Counted from the stretch's first letter, positions 1 to 11,181 are shown. The stretch: 64,000 bases of DNA from Actinacidiphila paucisporea (GCF_900142575.1 NZ_FRBI01000009.1:1-64000), one strand, 5' to 3'. The notes: generated from the letters alone by a model not told the origin. Translations and numbers: made by a program.

Positions 1-2
1 AC

Positions 3-205
3 CGAGAGCGTGTCGCAGCGGCATCTCGGGGGCGCCGAAGGAGCAAATCCTCCCCGGAATCTCTCAGGCATCCGTACCGCAGGGGCGAGGTCACTCTGGA
101 AAGCAGGACCCGCCCCGGGAGCGCCGTTCACGGGACGGGTCTTCACCGAAGGTGAAAGCCGTCCCGTCAAGGGGCGGTGAAACTCTCAGGTTCTGATGAC
201 AGAGG
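3..205 (+). promoter_or_regulatory. Tandem glycine riboswitch upstream of gcvP
   Basis: Two glycine-aptamer cores lie in tandem. The first (about 3-98) has GCGCCGAAGGAGCAAATCC followed by GGAATCTCTCAGGCA. The second (about 99-205) has CACCGAAGGTGAAAGCC followed by GGTGAAACTCTCAGG and then GACAGAGGGG. These are the conserved core strings of the gcvT-type glycine riboswitch, and the tandem arrangement is the classic form. It lies just before gcvP, whose ATG is at 273, so glycine should raise expression of the glycine cleavage P-protein. The 5' edge may extend slightly beyond the window. Confidence 0.93.
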
Positions 206-272
206 GGGAGGCCGTACGGGTGCCCGCGCCGGGTACCCCCGAAGGTCGTCGCCGACCAGGAGGCCTCCGCAG

Positions 273-3167
<2,895 letters not shown>

Positions 3168-3195
3168 CGTCGACCGCCCGCCCGCGCGCATGGCG

Positions 3196-3229
3196 AAGCC
3201 GGTTCCCTTGGCAACGGGGGAACCGGCTT
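3196..3229. terminator. Bidirectional hairpin between gcvP and a DUF5999 gene
   Basis: A perfect 12-bp stem (AAGCCGGTTCCC / GGGAACCGGCTT) with a 10-nt loop follows the gcvP stop by 28 bp. It also lies just beyond the 3' end of the convergent small gene ending at 3258. A short T-run follows on the plus strand. Confidence 0.75.
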
Positions 3230-3257
3230 TGTGTGCTGCGGCGCGACGGTGCGGGCG

Positions 3258-3464
3258 TCAGGCCGCGGTCGTGATGTGCTCGGTGCCCAGCGGGCGGTGC
3301 GGCGCGATGATCTGCCCGTCGGGCAGCAGCTCCCCGGTGTCCTCGAAGAGCACGACGCCATTGCACAGCAGGCTCCAGCCCTGCTCCGGATGGTGGGCCA
3401 CGGTGAAAGCGGCCTCACGGTCGGGGCCTTCTGCGGTGGGGCACTGCGGCTTGTGCTGGCACAT
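3258..3464 (-). CDS. DUF5999 family small protein
   Basis: A 68-aa protein of unknown function starting MCQHKPQCP and containing HPEQGWSLLCNGVVLFEDTG, LLPDG and APHRP. I recognise this as the small DUF5999-type protein found widely in Streptomyces. The N-terminal C-x-H-x4-C arrangement (Cys2, His4, Cys8) could bind a metal, but that is only suggestive. An in-frame ATG 21 codons upstream is possible, but the family begins at MCQH. It is monocistronic and convergent with gcvP, sharing the terminator at 3196-3229. Confidence 0.8.
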   Translation of the reverse strand: MCQHKPQCPTAEGPDREAAFTVAHHPEQGWSLLCNGVVLFEDTGELLPDGQIIAPHRPLGTEHITTAA

Positions 3465-3732
3465 GGATGGAGTCTTTCGCTGCGTGAGGTGAGTGGTGCG
3501 GTGGGTCGCGCGATCTGCTTCGTACATCTCCGTCCCCCGATTGTGCGTGCGGCCGGTCCCAGTGTTGCCCTCCTGGCGTCAATCCGCAGGGATTTCGGCG
3601 AGGCGGTACTCCACGGGGGAAGACGCGTCACCCACCCGGGCGGTTGCCGTCACCGTCTGTTCACGGCCGGCGGCGTGTTCACGCACGGCGCCCCGACACC
3701 CGGCTCGGCAGCGGCCTCCCCGTACGCGCAAA

Positions 3733-3772
3733 GGTGGTGCCCCGCGGCCCGACACGGGCGCGGGGCACCACC
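3733..3772 (-). terminator. Hairpin downstream of the gene at 3788-4375
   Basis: A perfect 14-bp stem (GGTGGTGCCCCGCG / CGCGGGGCACCACC) with a 12-nt loop, 15 bp past the stop codon of the minus-strand gene ending at 3788. The remaining part of the gap from 3465 to 3732 shows no gene that I can support. Confidence 0.7.
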
Positions 3773-3787
3773 TCAGGGCGCGGGACG

Positions 3788-4375
3788 TCAGGCGGGCGAG
3801 CCCATCAGCGGTGGCGGCGCGAGTCGCAGGCTCAAGGCCGGCGCGAGCTCCGTCAACCGGTGCACCCGGTGCGGTGCGATACCGGGGGGCGCGGGCGCCA
3901 GCGGCACCAGCAGGTCGTCCGGGTCGGGCTGGGCCGTGGACGCATCGGCCCGCGCGTCGCAGTGCAGCCACAGCGCCAGCATGTACAGCCCGGGTACCGA
4001 GAGCAGGTGCGGCTGGTACGTCGCCGGCAGCGTCTCCGCCTGCATCAGCGCCCGCTCGATCGACGCCAGGAACGGCCCCTCGGAGAAGCGCGAGAAGACC
4101 CAGCCGTCGGGGGTCACCACAGTCTCTCCCGCCGCGGCCACCCGGGCACCTGCCCTGATATGGAAGCGCCAGCCGGTCAGCCGCGCCTGCGGCAGTGCTC
4201 CGGGAACGGCCGCCGGCTCGAACACATGGACAGGCAGCGGGTGTTCGGCGGCCAGCGGCCCTTCTGCGGTACGCAGCGCCGGTGTCCTGGCTTCCAGGAC
4301 CGCGGTGGGCGAACTGAGCGCGGCGAGGACGCTCAGCAGGGCTGGGGCGGGTGCTGGGGGAACAAGCAGCGGCAT
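3788..4375 (-). CDS. Unrecognised protein, about 195 aa
   Basis: I do not recognise this protein. It begins MPLLVPPAPAPALLSVLAALS, has a mixed alpha/beta middle with GWRFHIRAGARVAAAGETVV and PDGWVFSRFSEGPFLASIE, and a segment LLSVPGLYMLALWLHCD, then ends in a Pro/Ala/Leu-rich tail. No signal peptide or clear membrane helix is convincing. Codon use is typical of the window (very high GC3), and a strong terminator follows, both favouring a real gene. ATG 4375 is preceded by a GAGAGG-like ribosome site; an in-frame ATG 19 codons upstream lacks one. It stands alone and diverges from the gene at 4847. Confidence 0.6.
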   Translation of the reverse strand: MPLLVPPAPAPALLSVLAALSSPTAVLEARTPALRTAEGPLAAEHPLPVHVFEPAAVPGALPQARLTGWRFHIRAGARVAAAGETVVTPDGWVFSRFSEGPFLASIERALMQAETLPATYQPHLLSVPGLYMLALWLHCDARADASTAQPDPDDLLVPLAPAPPGIAPHRVHRLTELAPALSLRLAPPPLMGSPA

Positions 4376-4846
4376 GATGTCGCCTCTCACTGGGAGACAC
4401 GTGGTGCGGGGAGGGCGGGGCGCGGACGGCACGTCGGTTCGATGCTCTGCGGGAGACCTGCTCAGGCACGTCCGGCGACGGCGGATGCTTTGCCTTGTGC
4501 GCGGAGTTTATACGACCTGTGTTCGCTCCGTGTTTCATCTAGTCGCTGCCAGTATTACGCGCAAGGCGATAATTCGCCTTCTTCTGCGGACGTGTCGATG
4601 GCATTCTCGCAGCGTATGGGGAGGGCGGCGCATAATTCTGCCCGCCACGGACGGCCGGATCCCGACGGTCATTTCACCCGTACTTCCGCGGGTCCCATGG
4701 CATCCGAATGTGCCACTGGAACGTGCGCGTTCGCTGCTACAGCAAGCCTAGCGTGGACCGGCACCGCGGTGGGGCCTTATCGATCATTTGGGTGGGCATC
4801 CTCCGATGGGCGGCCGTGCGGCGGCCGGGTGAGGAGGAGTGCGCCG
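4376..4846. other. 471-bp divergent intergenic region, lower GC than neighbours
   Basis: No gene is visible. The stretch about 4500-4700 is clearly richer in A/T than the flanks and includes the inverted repeat GGCGA-TAAT-TCGCC near 4567-4580. It separates the divergent genes at 4375 and 4847, so it should hold both promoters. I could not assign -35/-10 boxes with confidence. Confidence 0.4.
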
Positions 4847-6334
4847 ATGGGGGAGAAGGTCGTCGCCAGCGGGTTCGAACCCGCCGATCGCGGGCGCTAC
4901 CGGCACAAGCTCCAGCAGTGCCTGCGGGGGCTGGAGCGGCTGCTGGAGGGGCAGCGTTTCGACCGGCCCCGCAATCTGATGGGCCTGGAGATCGAATTGA
5001 ATCTCGCGGATTCCGCGGGACTGCCGCGCATGATGAACGAAGAAGTGCTCGAGCGCATCGCGAGCCAGGATTTCCAGACCGAGCTGGCTCAGTTCAACAT
5101 TGAAGTGAACATAGCCCCGCACCGGCTTTCAGGCTCCGTACTCGACCGGCTGGCCGAGGAACTGCGGACCGGTCTCGCATACGCCGACCGGATGGCGGGC
5201 GAGGTCGGCGCGCACATCGTGATGGTCGGAATTCTGCCGACCCTCGAAGCGCAGGACCTGGTATCCGCCAACCTCTCCCGCGCCGACCGCTACACCCTGC
5301 TCAACGACCGCATCCTGGCGATGCGCGGCGAGGACATCACCCTGGACATCCAGGGCGTGGAGCGCCTGGTCTACACCTCGGCCTCGATCGCCCCCGAGGC
5401 GGCCTGCACCTCCACCCAGATGCACCTGCAGGTCACCCCGGGCCGCTTCGCCGCGGTCTGGAACGCCGCCCAGGCGGTGTCGGGACCGCAGGTCGCCGCC
5501 GCGGCCAACTCGCCCTTCCTCTTCGGCCGCGAGCTGTGGCGGGAGACCCGCGCGCCGCTCTTCCAGCAGGCCACGGACACCCGCCCGCAGGAGCTGCGCA
5601 GCCAGGGCGTACGCCCGCTGACCTGGTTCGGCGAGCGCTGGATCGACTCGCCGCTCGACCTCTTCGCCGAGAACGTCCGCTACTTCCCCCCGCTGCTGCC
5701 GATCTGCGACGACGAGGAGCCGCTGCGGGTGCTGGACGACGGGGGAGTGCCCGCACTGCGCGAGCTGACCTTGCACAACGGCACGATCTACCGCTGGAAC
5801 CGCCCGGTCTACGCCGTCGTCGACGGGGTGCCCCACCTGCGGGTGGAGAACCGGGTCCTGCCGGCCGGCCCCACCGTCGCCGACGTCCTGGCCAACGCCG
5901 CCTTCTACTACGGCCTGGTCAGGTCGCTGGCCGATGCGCCCCGCCCGATCTGGCAGCGGCTCCCCTTCGACGTGGCGGCCGCCAACTTCGACGCGGGCTG
6001 CCGGGACGGCATCGGCGCCGTCATGCGGTGGCCGCGCGGCCGCGGCGGCCTGGTCGAGATCCCCGCCGCCGACCTGATCAGGGACGAGCTGCTGCCGCTG
6101 GCCGCCGCCGGGCTCGACGGCTGGGGCATCGAGCCCGCCGACCGCGACCACTACCTCGGCATCATCGAGGAGCGCTGCCGGCTGCGCAGCAACGGCGCGG
6201 AGTGGCAGGCCGCGACCTTCCACCGGCTGCTGGAGCGCACCCCGGACCGGCGGGCCGCACTGGCCGCCATGACCCAGCGCTACCGCGAGAACATGCGCGA
6301 CGGCGAGCCCGTGCACCGGTGGCCCGCGGGCTGA
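4847..6334 (+). CDS. Glutamate-cysteine ligase family protein (GCS2)
   Basis: The 495-aa product belongs to the ATP-dependent carboxylate-amine ligases of the GCS2 family, which form gamma-glutamyl amides such as gamma-glutamylcysteine. The ligand-binding core is visible: MGLEIELN (Glu ligands, near residue 45), the ELAQFNIEVNIAP segment near 80, and CTSTQMHLQVTP near 185. ATG 4847 is set by GAGGAGGAG at 4831-4839. Actinomycetes use mycothiol rather than glutathione, so the true substrate may be another amine; the family assignment is firm and the substrate is not. It is followed 91 bp later by a separate membrane-protease gene. Confidence 0.85.
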   Translation: MGEKVVASGFEPADRGRYRHKLQQCLRGLERLLEGQRFDRPRNLMGLEIELNLADSAGLPRMMNEEVLERIASQDFQTELAQFNIEVNIAPHRLSGSVLDRLAEELRTGLAYADRMAGEVGAHIVMVGILPTLEAQDLVSANLSRADRYTLLNDRILAMRGEDITLDIQGVERLVYTSASIAPEAACTSTQMHLQVTPGRFAAVWNAAQAVSGPQVAAAANSPFLFGRELWRETRAPLFQQATDTRPQELRSQGVRPLTWFGERWIDSPLDLFAENVRYFPPLLPICDDEEPLRVLDDGGVPALRELTLHNGTIYRWNRPVYAVVDGVPHLRVENRVLPAGPTVADVLANAAFYYGLVRSLADAPRPIWQRLPFDVAAANFDAGCRDGIGAVMRWPRGRGGLVEIPAADLIRDELLPLAAAGLDGWGIEPADRDHYLGIIEERCRLRSNGAEWQAATFHRLLERTPDRRAALAAMTQRYRENMRDGEPVHRWPAG

Positions 6335-6425
6335 AACCGGCGGCACCGGCGGGGGGTGGCTCCGCGGCGGGAGGCGCGATCTTCGTATCTTGTCCGGAGA
6401 CACCCGCGTCGTTGGAGGACCCCGC

Positions 6426-7217
6426 ATGCGCACAGAGCCACATCCCGTGGATGCGGAAGAGGGACAGCCGGACCGGACGCTGCGCAACGAGACGCTGATC
6501 GTGCTGGCGCTGTCCCTGGGCGCCAGCGGCCTGTCCGCGCTGATCAGCTTCGTCGGATCGGTCACCAGGCCGGGCGCGCTGAAGAACCAGTCGGCGACCC
6601 TGGTCGGCTCCTACGCGCACGGCCGGCCGTGGCTCGACCTGGCCTGGCAGCTGTTCTCCATCGCCACCGCGCTGGCCCCGGTCGCACTGGTCGCCCATCT
6701 GCTCGGCCGCGAGCGGGCCGGCATGCGGTCGATCGGCTTCGACCTGAGCCGCCCGCGGTCGGACCTGGCCAGGGGCGCGGTGGTCGCCGCGGTGATCGGC
6801 GGTACGGGCCTGGCCTTCTACCTCGGTGCGCGGGCGGCGGGCTTCAACCTGACGGTGGTGCCCGAGTCGCTGCCGAACGTGTGGTGGAAGATCCCGGTGC
6901 TGATCGCCTCCGCCGTGCAGAACGCGGTACTCGAAGAGGTGATCGTGGTGGGTTACCTGCTGCGCCGGCTCGACCGGCTCGGCTGGACCCCGGCGGCCGC
7001 GCTCGCCGCCAGCGCCGTGCTGCGCGGCTCCTACCACCTCTACCAGGGCATCGGCGGCTTCCTCGGCAACATGGCGATGGGCGTCGTCTTCGTGCTGCTC
7101 TACCGCCGCTGGGGCCGGGTCGGGCCGCTGGTCGCCGCGCACGCCCTGATCGACACGGTCGCCTTCGTCGGCTACGCCCTGCTGGCGGGCCGGGTCGGCT
7201 GGCTGCCCACCGGCTGA
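6426..7217 (+). CDS. CPBP family intramembrane glutamic protease
   Basis: A 263-aa multi-pass membrane protein of the CPBP (CAAX-protease and bacteriocin-processing) family. The three family motifs are seen: EEVIVVGYLLRRL (motif 1, double Glu), RGSYHLYQG (motif 2, His) and a late GPLVAAHALIDT (motif 3, His). Several hydrophobic segments precede them, for example LIVLALSLGASGLSALISF. ATG 6426 has GGAGGA at 6413-6418; an earlier in-frame ATG at 6390 has no ribosome site. These enzymes cleave membrane substrates or protect against bacteriocins; nothing nearby identifies the substrate. Confidence 0.87.
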   Translation: MRTEPHPVDAEEGQPDRTLRNETLIVLALSLGASGLSALISFVGSVTRPGALKNQSATLVGSYAHGRPWLDLAWQLFSIATALAPVALVAHLLGRERAGMRSIGFDLSRPRSDLARGAVVAAVIGGTGLAFYLGARAAGFNLTVVPESLPNVWWKIPVLIASAVQNAVLEEVIVVGYLLRRLDRLGWTPAAALAASAVLRGSYHLYQGIGGFLGNMAMGVVFVLLYRRWGRVGPLVAAHALIDTVAFVGYALLAGRVGWLPTG

Positions 7218-7232
7218 CCCCGTCCCGCCGCT

Positions 7233-8054
7233 CTACGGCACCGCGTGCAGCTCGCCGTCGATCACCGTCACCGCCGACCCGGTCAGCAGCACCCGGTCGC
7301 CCGCCAGCCGGGTACGGACCAGGCCGCCGCGGGCCGAGGCCTGCCACCCTGCCAGCTCGGTGCGGCCCAGCCGGGCCGACCAGAAGGGCGCCAGCGCGGT
7401 GTGGGCGCTGCCGGTCACGGGGTCCTCGTCGATGCCGACCGCCGGGAAGAAGCCGCGCGAGACGAAGTCGTAGCCGGCGGCGGGGTCGGCCCCTGCCGCG
7501 GTGGCGATCACGCCGCGCCGCGACAGCCGGGCCAGCGCGGCGAAGTCCGGGGCCAGGGCGCGCACCGCCGCCTCGTCGGCGACCTCGACCAGCAGGTCAC
7601 CGCAGTCGGGCCCGGTGTCGAACACGGCCAGCGCAGCGGTGCCCAGCGCCTCGGCCAGGCCGTCGGGCGCATGCTCCGGGGTCAGCGGCGCGGCGGGGAA
7701 GTCCAGGGTGATGGAGCCGTCGCCGTTCGCGTCGGCAGTCAGCACGCCCGCCCTGGTCCTGAACGCGACGGCGCCACTTGCCGCGCCCGTCGTCCGCAGC
7801 ACGTGGGCGGTGGCCAGCGTGGCGTGGCCGCACAGCCCCACCTCGGTCGCGGGGGTGAACCAGCGCAGCGCCCAAGCGGCCTCCGGCGCACCGGTCAGCG
7901 GGTGCGCGAACGCGGTCTCGGACAGGTTGACCTCGCCGGCGACCTGCTGGAGCCAGCCGTCACCGGGGAAGCTGTCGGAGTCCAGCAGCACCACCCCGGC
8001 GGGATTCCCGGCGAAAGGGCGGTCGGTGAACGCGTCGACGATACGGATACGCAT
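7233..8054 (-). CDS. PhzF family isomerase/epimerase-like protein
   Basis: A 273-aa PhzF/diaminopimelate-epimerase-fold protein. The start MRIRIVDAFTDRPFAGNPAGVVLLD carries the family's catalytic Glu region (LSETAFAH near residue 45) and the twin LCGHATLATAHVL and GSAHTALAPFW motifs of the two halves. The start at 8054 is supported by a TACGCT -10-like box at 8061-8066, six bases upstream, which implies a leaderless mRNA; no Shine-Dalgarno is present. It is convergent with the CPBP gene. PhzF in phenazine pathways is an isomerase, but no phenazine genes are near, so the substrate is unknown. Confidence 0.85.
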   Translation of the reverse strand: MRIRIVDAFTDRPFAGNPAGVVLLDSDSFPGDGWLQQVAGEVNLSETAFAHPLTGAPEAAWALRWFTPATEVGLCGHATLATAHVLRTTGAASGAVAFRTRAGVLTADANGDGSITLDFPAAPLTPEHAPDGLAEALGTAALAVFDTGPDCGDLLVEVADEAAVRALAPDFAALARLSRRGVIATAAGADPAAGYDFVSRGFFPAVGIDEDPVTGSAHTALAPFWSARLGRTELAGWQASARGGLVRTRLAGDRVLLTGSAVTVIDGELHAVP

Positions 8055-8132
8055 GGCGAGAGCGTAGGGGACCGGGGACCCCGCGCACCGGCACACGGCC
8101 CGAGAACCCCCGGCGGCCGGGACGGACGCCTG

Positions 8133-8324
8133 TCAGCCGCCCTGCGGCCCCTCGTCCTTGAGCGTGGAGCGGACCTGGTCGCGCAGCTCCGGGCTGTCGC
8201 TGTGCCCGTGCACGGAGACCGCGTGCTCGCTCGCGGCCCGCACCACTTCGTCTTCCTCACCGGAGATCGTGAGCGTGCAGTTGGTCTCGCTCGGGAATTC
8301 CCTGCAGTCGGCGACCTTGCGCAT
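8133..8324 (-). CDS. DUF1059 family protein
   Basis: A 63-aa protein of the DUF1059 family: it starts MRKVADCREFPSETNCTLT, followed by GEEDEVVRAASEHAVSVHGH and a final helix around ELRDQVRSTL. The pattern of Cys7 and Cys16 plus HAV-x-HGH is typical. Function is unknown. A strong AAGGAGGAG ribosome site precedes the ATG. It may be an independent unit between PhzF and the VOC gene. Confidence 0.82.
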   Translation of the reverse strand: MRKVADCREFPSETNCTLTISGEEDEVVRAASEHAVSVHGHSDSPELRDQVRSTLKDEGPQGG

Positions 8325-8396
8325 GGCTCTCTCCTCCTTCTGCCTACCTCCGAGTCTAGGTCGGCGCCGCCGGGCACGGGGCGCCGACCAGCCGGA

Positions 8397-8810
8397 TCAG
8401 TGCTTGGCCTGGTTGAACCGCACCTCGTTGCCCGCCGGGTCGCGGAAGGCGCAGTCGCGTACGCCGTAGGGCTGGTCGGTCGGCTCCTGGACGACGTCGG
8501 CGCCGGCGCTCTGGACGCGGTCGAAGGTCTGGTCGACGTCGTCGGTCCAGAACACCACGCGGGCGTACACGCCCTTGGCCATCAGGTCGGCCACGGCGCT
8601 GCGGTCCGCGGGCGACATGTTCGGATTGGCGGCCGGCGGTTCGAGGACGATGTCGACCTCGGGCTGGGAGGGGGCGCCGACGGTGACCCAGCGCATGCTG
8701 CCGTAGCCGACCTCGTTGCGGACTTCCAGGCCGAGCACGTCGCGGTAGAACTCGACGGCCTTGTCGTGATCGTCGACGGCCAGGAAGGTGTGCGAAAGTT
8801 TGATGTCCAT
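8397..8810 (-). CDS. VOC (glyoxalase/dioxygenase-fold) family protein
   Basis: A 137-aa single VOC domain: MDIKLSHTFLAVDDHDKAVEFYRDVLGLEV at the start, then WVTVGAPSQPEVDIVLEPP, and a second beta-alpha-beta half ending FRDPAGNEVRFNQ. Proteins of this fold bind a metal with His/Glu residues and act on electrophiles, antibiotics or dioxygenase substrates. It starts 5 bp after the AraC-type gene at 8816-9241 ends, so the two are one transcript (regulator first). That pairing is common in Streptomyces and suggests that the regulator controls its own partner. Confidence 0.85.
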   Translation of the reverse strand: MDIKLSHTFLAVDDHDKAVEFYRDVLGLEVRNEVGYGSMRWVTVGAPSQPEVDIVLEPPAANPNMSPADRSAVADLMAKGVYARVVFWTDDVDQTFDRVQSAGADVVQEPTDQPYGVRDCAFRDPAGNEVRFNQAKH

Positions 8811-8815
8811 GCGGC

Positions 8816-9241
8816 TCACGCTATGGCAGGACCCGCACCTCGGGCTTCTCCGTTCCTGACCGGACGGGTGATCATCCTCGCGACGCAGGCGGGCAGCGCG
8901 GACAGCTCGGAGTGGTTGCGCGCGCGATAGGCACTCGGCGTCTCGCCGACCAGCTCGGTGAAGCGCGAGCTGAACGAGCCCAGCGACGAACACCCCACCG
9001 CCATGCAGACATCGGTCACCGACATGTCGCCCCGCCGCAGCAGCGCCTTCGCCCGCTCTATCCGGCGGGTCATGAGATACGCGTACGGCGTCTCGCCGAA
9101 GGCCGCCCGGAAGCTGCGCGAGAAGTGCCCGGGTGACATCAGTGCCTCGCGCGCGAGCGCCGGCACGTCGAGCGGCCGGGCGTGGTCGCGGTCCATCCGG
9201 TCGCGGGCCCGCCGCAGCCGTACGAGATCCGATCTGTCCAT
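8816..9241 (-). CDS. AraC-family transcriptional regulator (DNA-binding domain only)
   Basis: The 141-aa product is little more than the double helix-turn-helix of AraC/XylS proteins: LDVPALAREALMSPGHFSRSF forms the first HTH and MSVTDVCMAVGCSSLGSFSSRF the second, with the usual P-x-x-YR at GETPSAYRA. No separate effector domain is present, so activity may depend on amount rather than a ligand. The start ATG 9241 sits 6 bp after CATACT (9248-9253 on the minus strand), compatible with a leaderless mRNA. It leads the two-gene unit with the VOC gene. Confidence 0.87.
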   Translation of the reverse strand: MDRSDLVRLRRARDRMDRDHARPLDVPALAREALMSPGHFSRSFRAAFGETPYAYLMTRRIERAKALLRRGDMSVTDVCMAVGCSSLGSFSSRFTELVGETPSAYRARNHSELSALPACVARMITRPVRNGEARGAGPAIA

Positions 9242-9316
9242 GCCTTCAGTATGTCCGAACCCTCTGACACGCCCCCGGCTCCGCCCTGACCTGGATGCTT
9301 GCCAGTCGAACACTTC

Positions 9317-9356
9317 CGATATATCGTTGAGCCATCGCGAATGGTTCGCGAACCAT
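9317..9356 (+). promoter_or_regulatory. Palindromic operator region of the PadR gene
   Basis: Upstream of the PadR ATG (9375) lie CGATATATCG (9317-9326, perfect 10-bp palindrome) and ATGGTTCGCGAACCAT (9341-9356, perfect 16-bp palindrome). The latter overlaps a second inverted repeat TCGCGAA-TGG-TTCGCGA (9335-9351). PadR proteins commonly repress their own gene by binding dyads in this position. The site also lies in the divergent promoter gap with the AraC gene. Confidence 0.6.
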
Positions 9357-9374
9357 CACGACAGGAGTATCACC

Positions 9375-9989
9375 ATGCATGGACACGGACACGGACACGA
9401 GCACGGCCCCTGCGGCACCGACCGGCGCGGCTGGGGCGAGCGCGAGGGCCGCAGGGCCGCTTTCGGGCCCTTCGGACCGCCCTTCGGCGGCGGCCCGTTC
9501 GGACCTGGCGGCCGAGGGCGCGGCGGACCGCGCGGCCGAGCGAGGCGAGGTGATGTGCGGGCGTCGATCCTGGCCCTGCTCAAGGACCGGCCGATGCACG
9601 GCTACGAGATGATCCAGGAGATCGCCGAGCGCAGTGGCGGCGCGTGGAAGCCGAGCCCCGGCTCGGTCTACCCGACGCTGCAACTGCTGGAGGACGAGGG
9701 CCTGATCAGCAGCGCGAGCGAGGGCGGCAAGAAGCTGTTCACGCTCACCGACACCGGCAGCCAGGAAGCCGAGGCCGGGCCCGAGGCCCCCTGGGAGGAC
9801 GCGGGCCGCGGTGTCGACTGGGACGCCATGAACGAGATAAGGAAGGCCGGCGGCGGCCTCATCGAGGCCTTCCGCCAGGTCTGGGCCACCGGCACCCCGG
9901 AGCAGCGCGAGAAGGCGCTCACCGTGGTGAACGAGGCCCGCAAGAGGCTCTACCTGATCCTCGCCGAGGAAGACGCCGAGCGGGACTGA
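9375..9989 (+). CDS. PadR-family transcriptional regulator with His-rich N-terminus
   Basis: A 204-aa PadR regulator. The winged helix is around residues 58-130: RGDVRASILALLKDRPMHGYEM, then GSVYPTLQLLEDEGLI and KLFTLTDTG. A C-terminal helical dimerisation part follows (WDAMNEIRKAGGGLIEAFRQV). The first 55 residues are low-complexity: MHGHGHGHEHG (five His in eleven residues) then Gly/Pro/Arg-rich sequence, which could bind metal. ATG 9375 has ACAGGAG at 9361-9367. Two strong palindromes upstream suggest autoregulation. No target gene is adjacent on the same strand; the convergent LacI gene lies downstream. Confidence 0.88.
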   Translation: MHGHGHGHEHGPCGTDRRGWGEREGRRAAFGPFGPPFGGGPFGPGGRGRGGPRGRARRGDVRASILALLKDRPMHGYEMIQEIAERSGGAWKPSPGSVYPTLQLLEDEGLISSASEGGKKLFTLTDTGSQEAEAGPEAPWEDAGRGVDWDAMNEIRKAGGGLIEAFRQVWATGTPEQREKALTVVNEARKRLYLILAEEDAERD

Positions 9990-10035
9990 GCCGCCCCGCG
10001 GCGCCGGTGACAAGACCGAGCCGCGATTGTCGACC

Positions 10036-10069
10036 GAGCCGGCCCAGGGATCACACCCCGGGCCGGCTC
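10036..10069. terminator. Hairpin between convergent PadR and LacI genes
   Basis: A 10-bp stem (GAGCCGGCCC / GGGCCGGCTC) with a 14-nt loop lies between the two convergent genes. Its right arm overlaps the last codons of the LacI gene. Confidence 0.5.
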
Positions 10070-11076
10070 GATCCGCGTATCAGCAGCCGGGTCGGGATGA
10101 TCCGGGGCTGCGCCTGCGCGGCGTCCACCGTGGTCGCGTCGATCAGCCCGCGCAGCGCCTCCACCGCCGCCACCCCGAGCCCCCGCTGGTCCTGCGCGAC
10201 CGTGCTCAGCGCCGGCCGTACCAGCGCCGCCGCGTCGATGTCGTCGAAGCCGACCACCGCCAGGTCGCCGGGCACCGTCAGGCCGGCGTCGGCCGCCGCG
10301 TGGATGGCGCCGATCGCCATCTGGTCGCCGGCCGCGAAGATCGCCGTCGGCCGGTCGGGGGCCGCGAGCAGCCGCTTGCCCGCGGCCTCGCCGCTGGCCA
10401 GGAAGAAGTCCCCCTCGGTCACGTATTCCGGCGGCACGCTCAGCCCGAGCCGGGAGCAGGCCCGCAGGTAGCCCGCGAGGCGCTCCGCGGCCGGCGGCAG
10501 GTGCAGCGGCCCGGTGACGGTGGCGATCCTGCGGTGACCCAGCTCGTACAGGTGCTGCACGGCAGCCTCCGCGCCCGCCGCGTTGTCCGAGCTGACCCGC
10601 ACCGTGCGCGGCCCGGTGAAGGCCGTGTCGATCCCCGCGCAGGGCACCGTCGAATCGGCGAGGACCCGCAGGCAGCGGTCGTCCGGCGGGGTGGTCAGCA
10701 CGATCACCCCCTCCAGATTGTGCCGCTGCACCGCCTGCAGATGGGCCCCGTCCTGGTCCTCGGCGCCCGGTGTGGTCAGCAGCATCAGGTGGTAGTCCGC
10801 GTCGGACAGCGCGGTGCGCACGGCGCTCAGCAGGCCGAGCAGAAAGGGGTTGTGCTGGCCCATCGCCTCCTGCCCGCTGTCCCACACCAGCCCGATCGTG
10901 TCGGACCGGCGACGCACCAGAGTGCGGGCGGGCTCGTTGGGCGCGTACCCCAACTCGCTCGCCAGCCGCCGGATCTTGGCCCGGGTGGCCTCGCTCACCT
11001 CCGCGCGGTCGTTCAGCGCCCGGGAGACGGTGGCGGTCGACACGCCGCTGCGGCGGGCGAGTTCACGGATGTTCAC
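10051..11076 (-). CDS. LacI-family transcriptional repressor
   Basis: A 341-aa LacI/GalR regulator: N-terminal HTH with hinge (IRELARRSGVSTATVSRALN, then LGYAPNEPARTL), and a periplasmic-binding-protein-like effector domain (TIGLVWDS, EGVIVLTTPP, RRIATVTGP, AVVGFDDIDAA). It starts with GTG 11076. It is divergent from the secreted GH3 beta-glucosidase gene at 11285, and the shared 208-bp gap contains the LacI-type operator core AAACGTTT (11224-11231). The simplest reading is that it represses the glycosidase until the matching oligosaccharide appears. The sugar cannot be named from sequence. Confidence 0.9.
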   Translation of the reverse strand: MNIRELARRSGVSTATVSRALNDRAEVSEATRAKIRRLASELGYAPNEPARTLVRRRSDTIGLVWDSGQEAMGQHNPFLLGLLSAVRTALSDADYHLMLLTTPGAEDQDGAHLQAVQRHNLEGVIVLTTPPDDRCLRVLADSTVPCAGIDTAFTGPRTVRVSSDNAAGAEAAVQHLYELGHRRIATVTGPLHLPPAAERLAGYLRACSRLGLSVPPEYVTEGDFFLASGEAAGKRLLAAPDRPTAIFAAGDQMAIGAIHAAADAGLTVPGDLAVVGFDDIDAAALVRPALSTVAQDQRGLGVAAVEALRGLIDATTVDAAQAQPRIIPTRLLIRGSSRPGV

Positions 11077-11181
11077 GGCATACCCGTTCTGCGCGAGTGG
11101 ACTTCGGGACCGGACGAGGACCGGATGGCGACGATATGAGAATTGTGTGAGGACGCCGCAAAAAGCTTCCTGCGCACAGTC

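Noticed and set aside
177..272. Upstream ATG 177 for gcvP
   Set aside because: It lies inside the second glycine aptamer and lacks a ribosome site; ATG 273 has AGGAGG.
3644..4846. Long N-terminal extension of the GCS2 protein (start at 3644)
   Set aside because: This extension runs antisense through the gene at 3788-4375 and is Arg/Pro-rich; GAGGAGGAG before ATG 4847 and the family start both support 4847.
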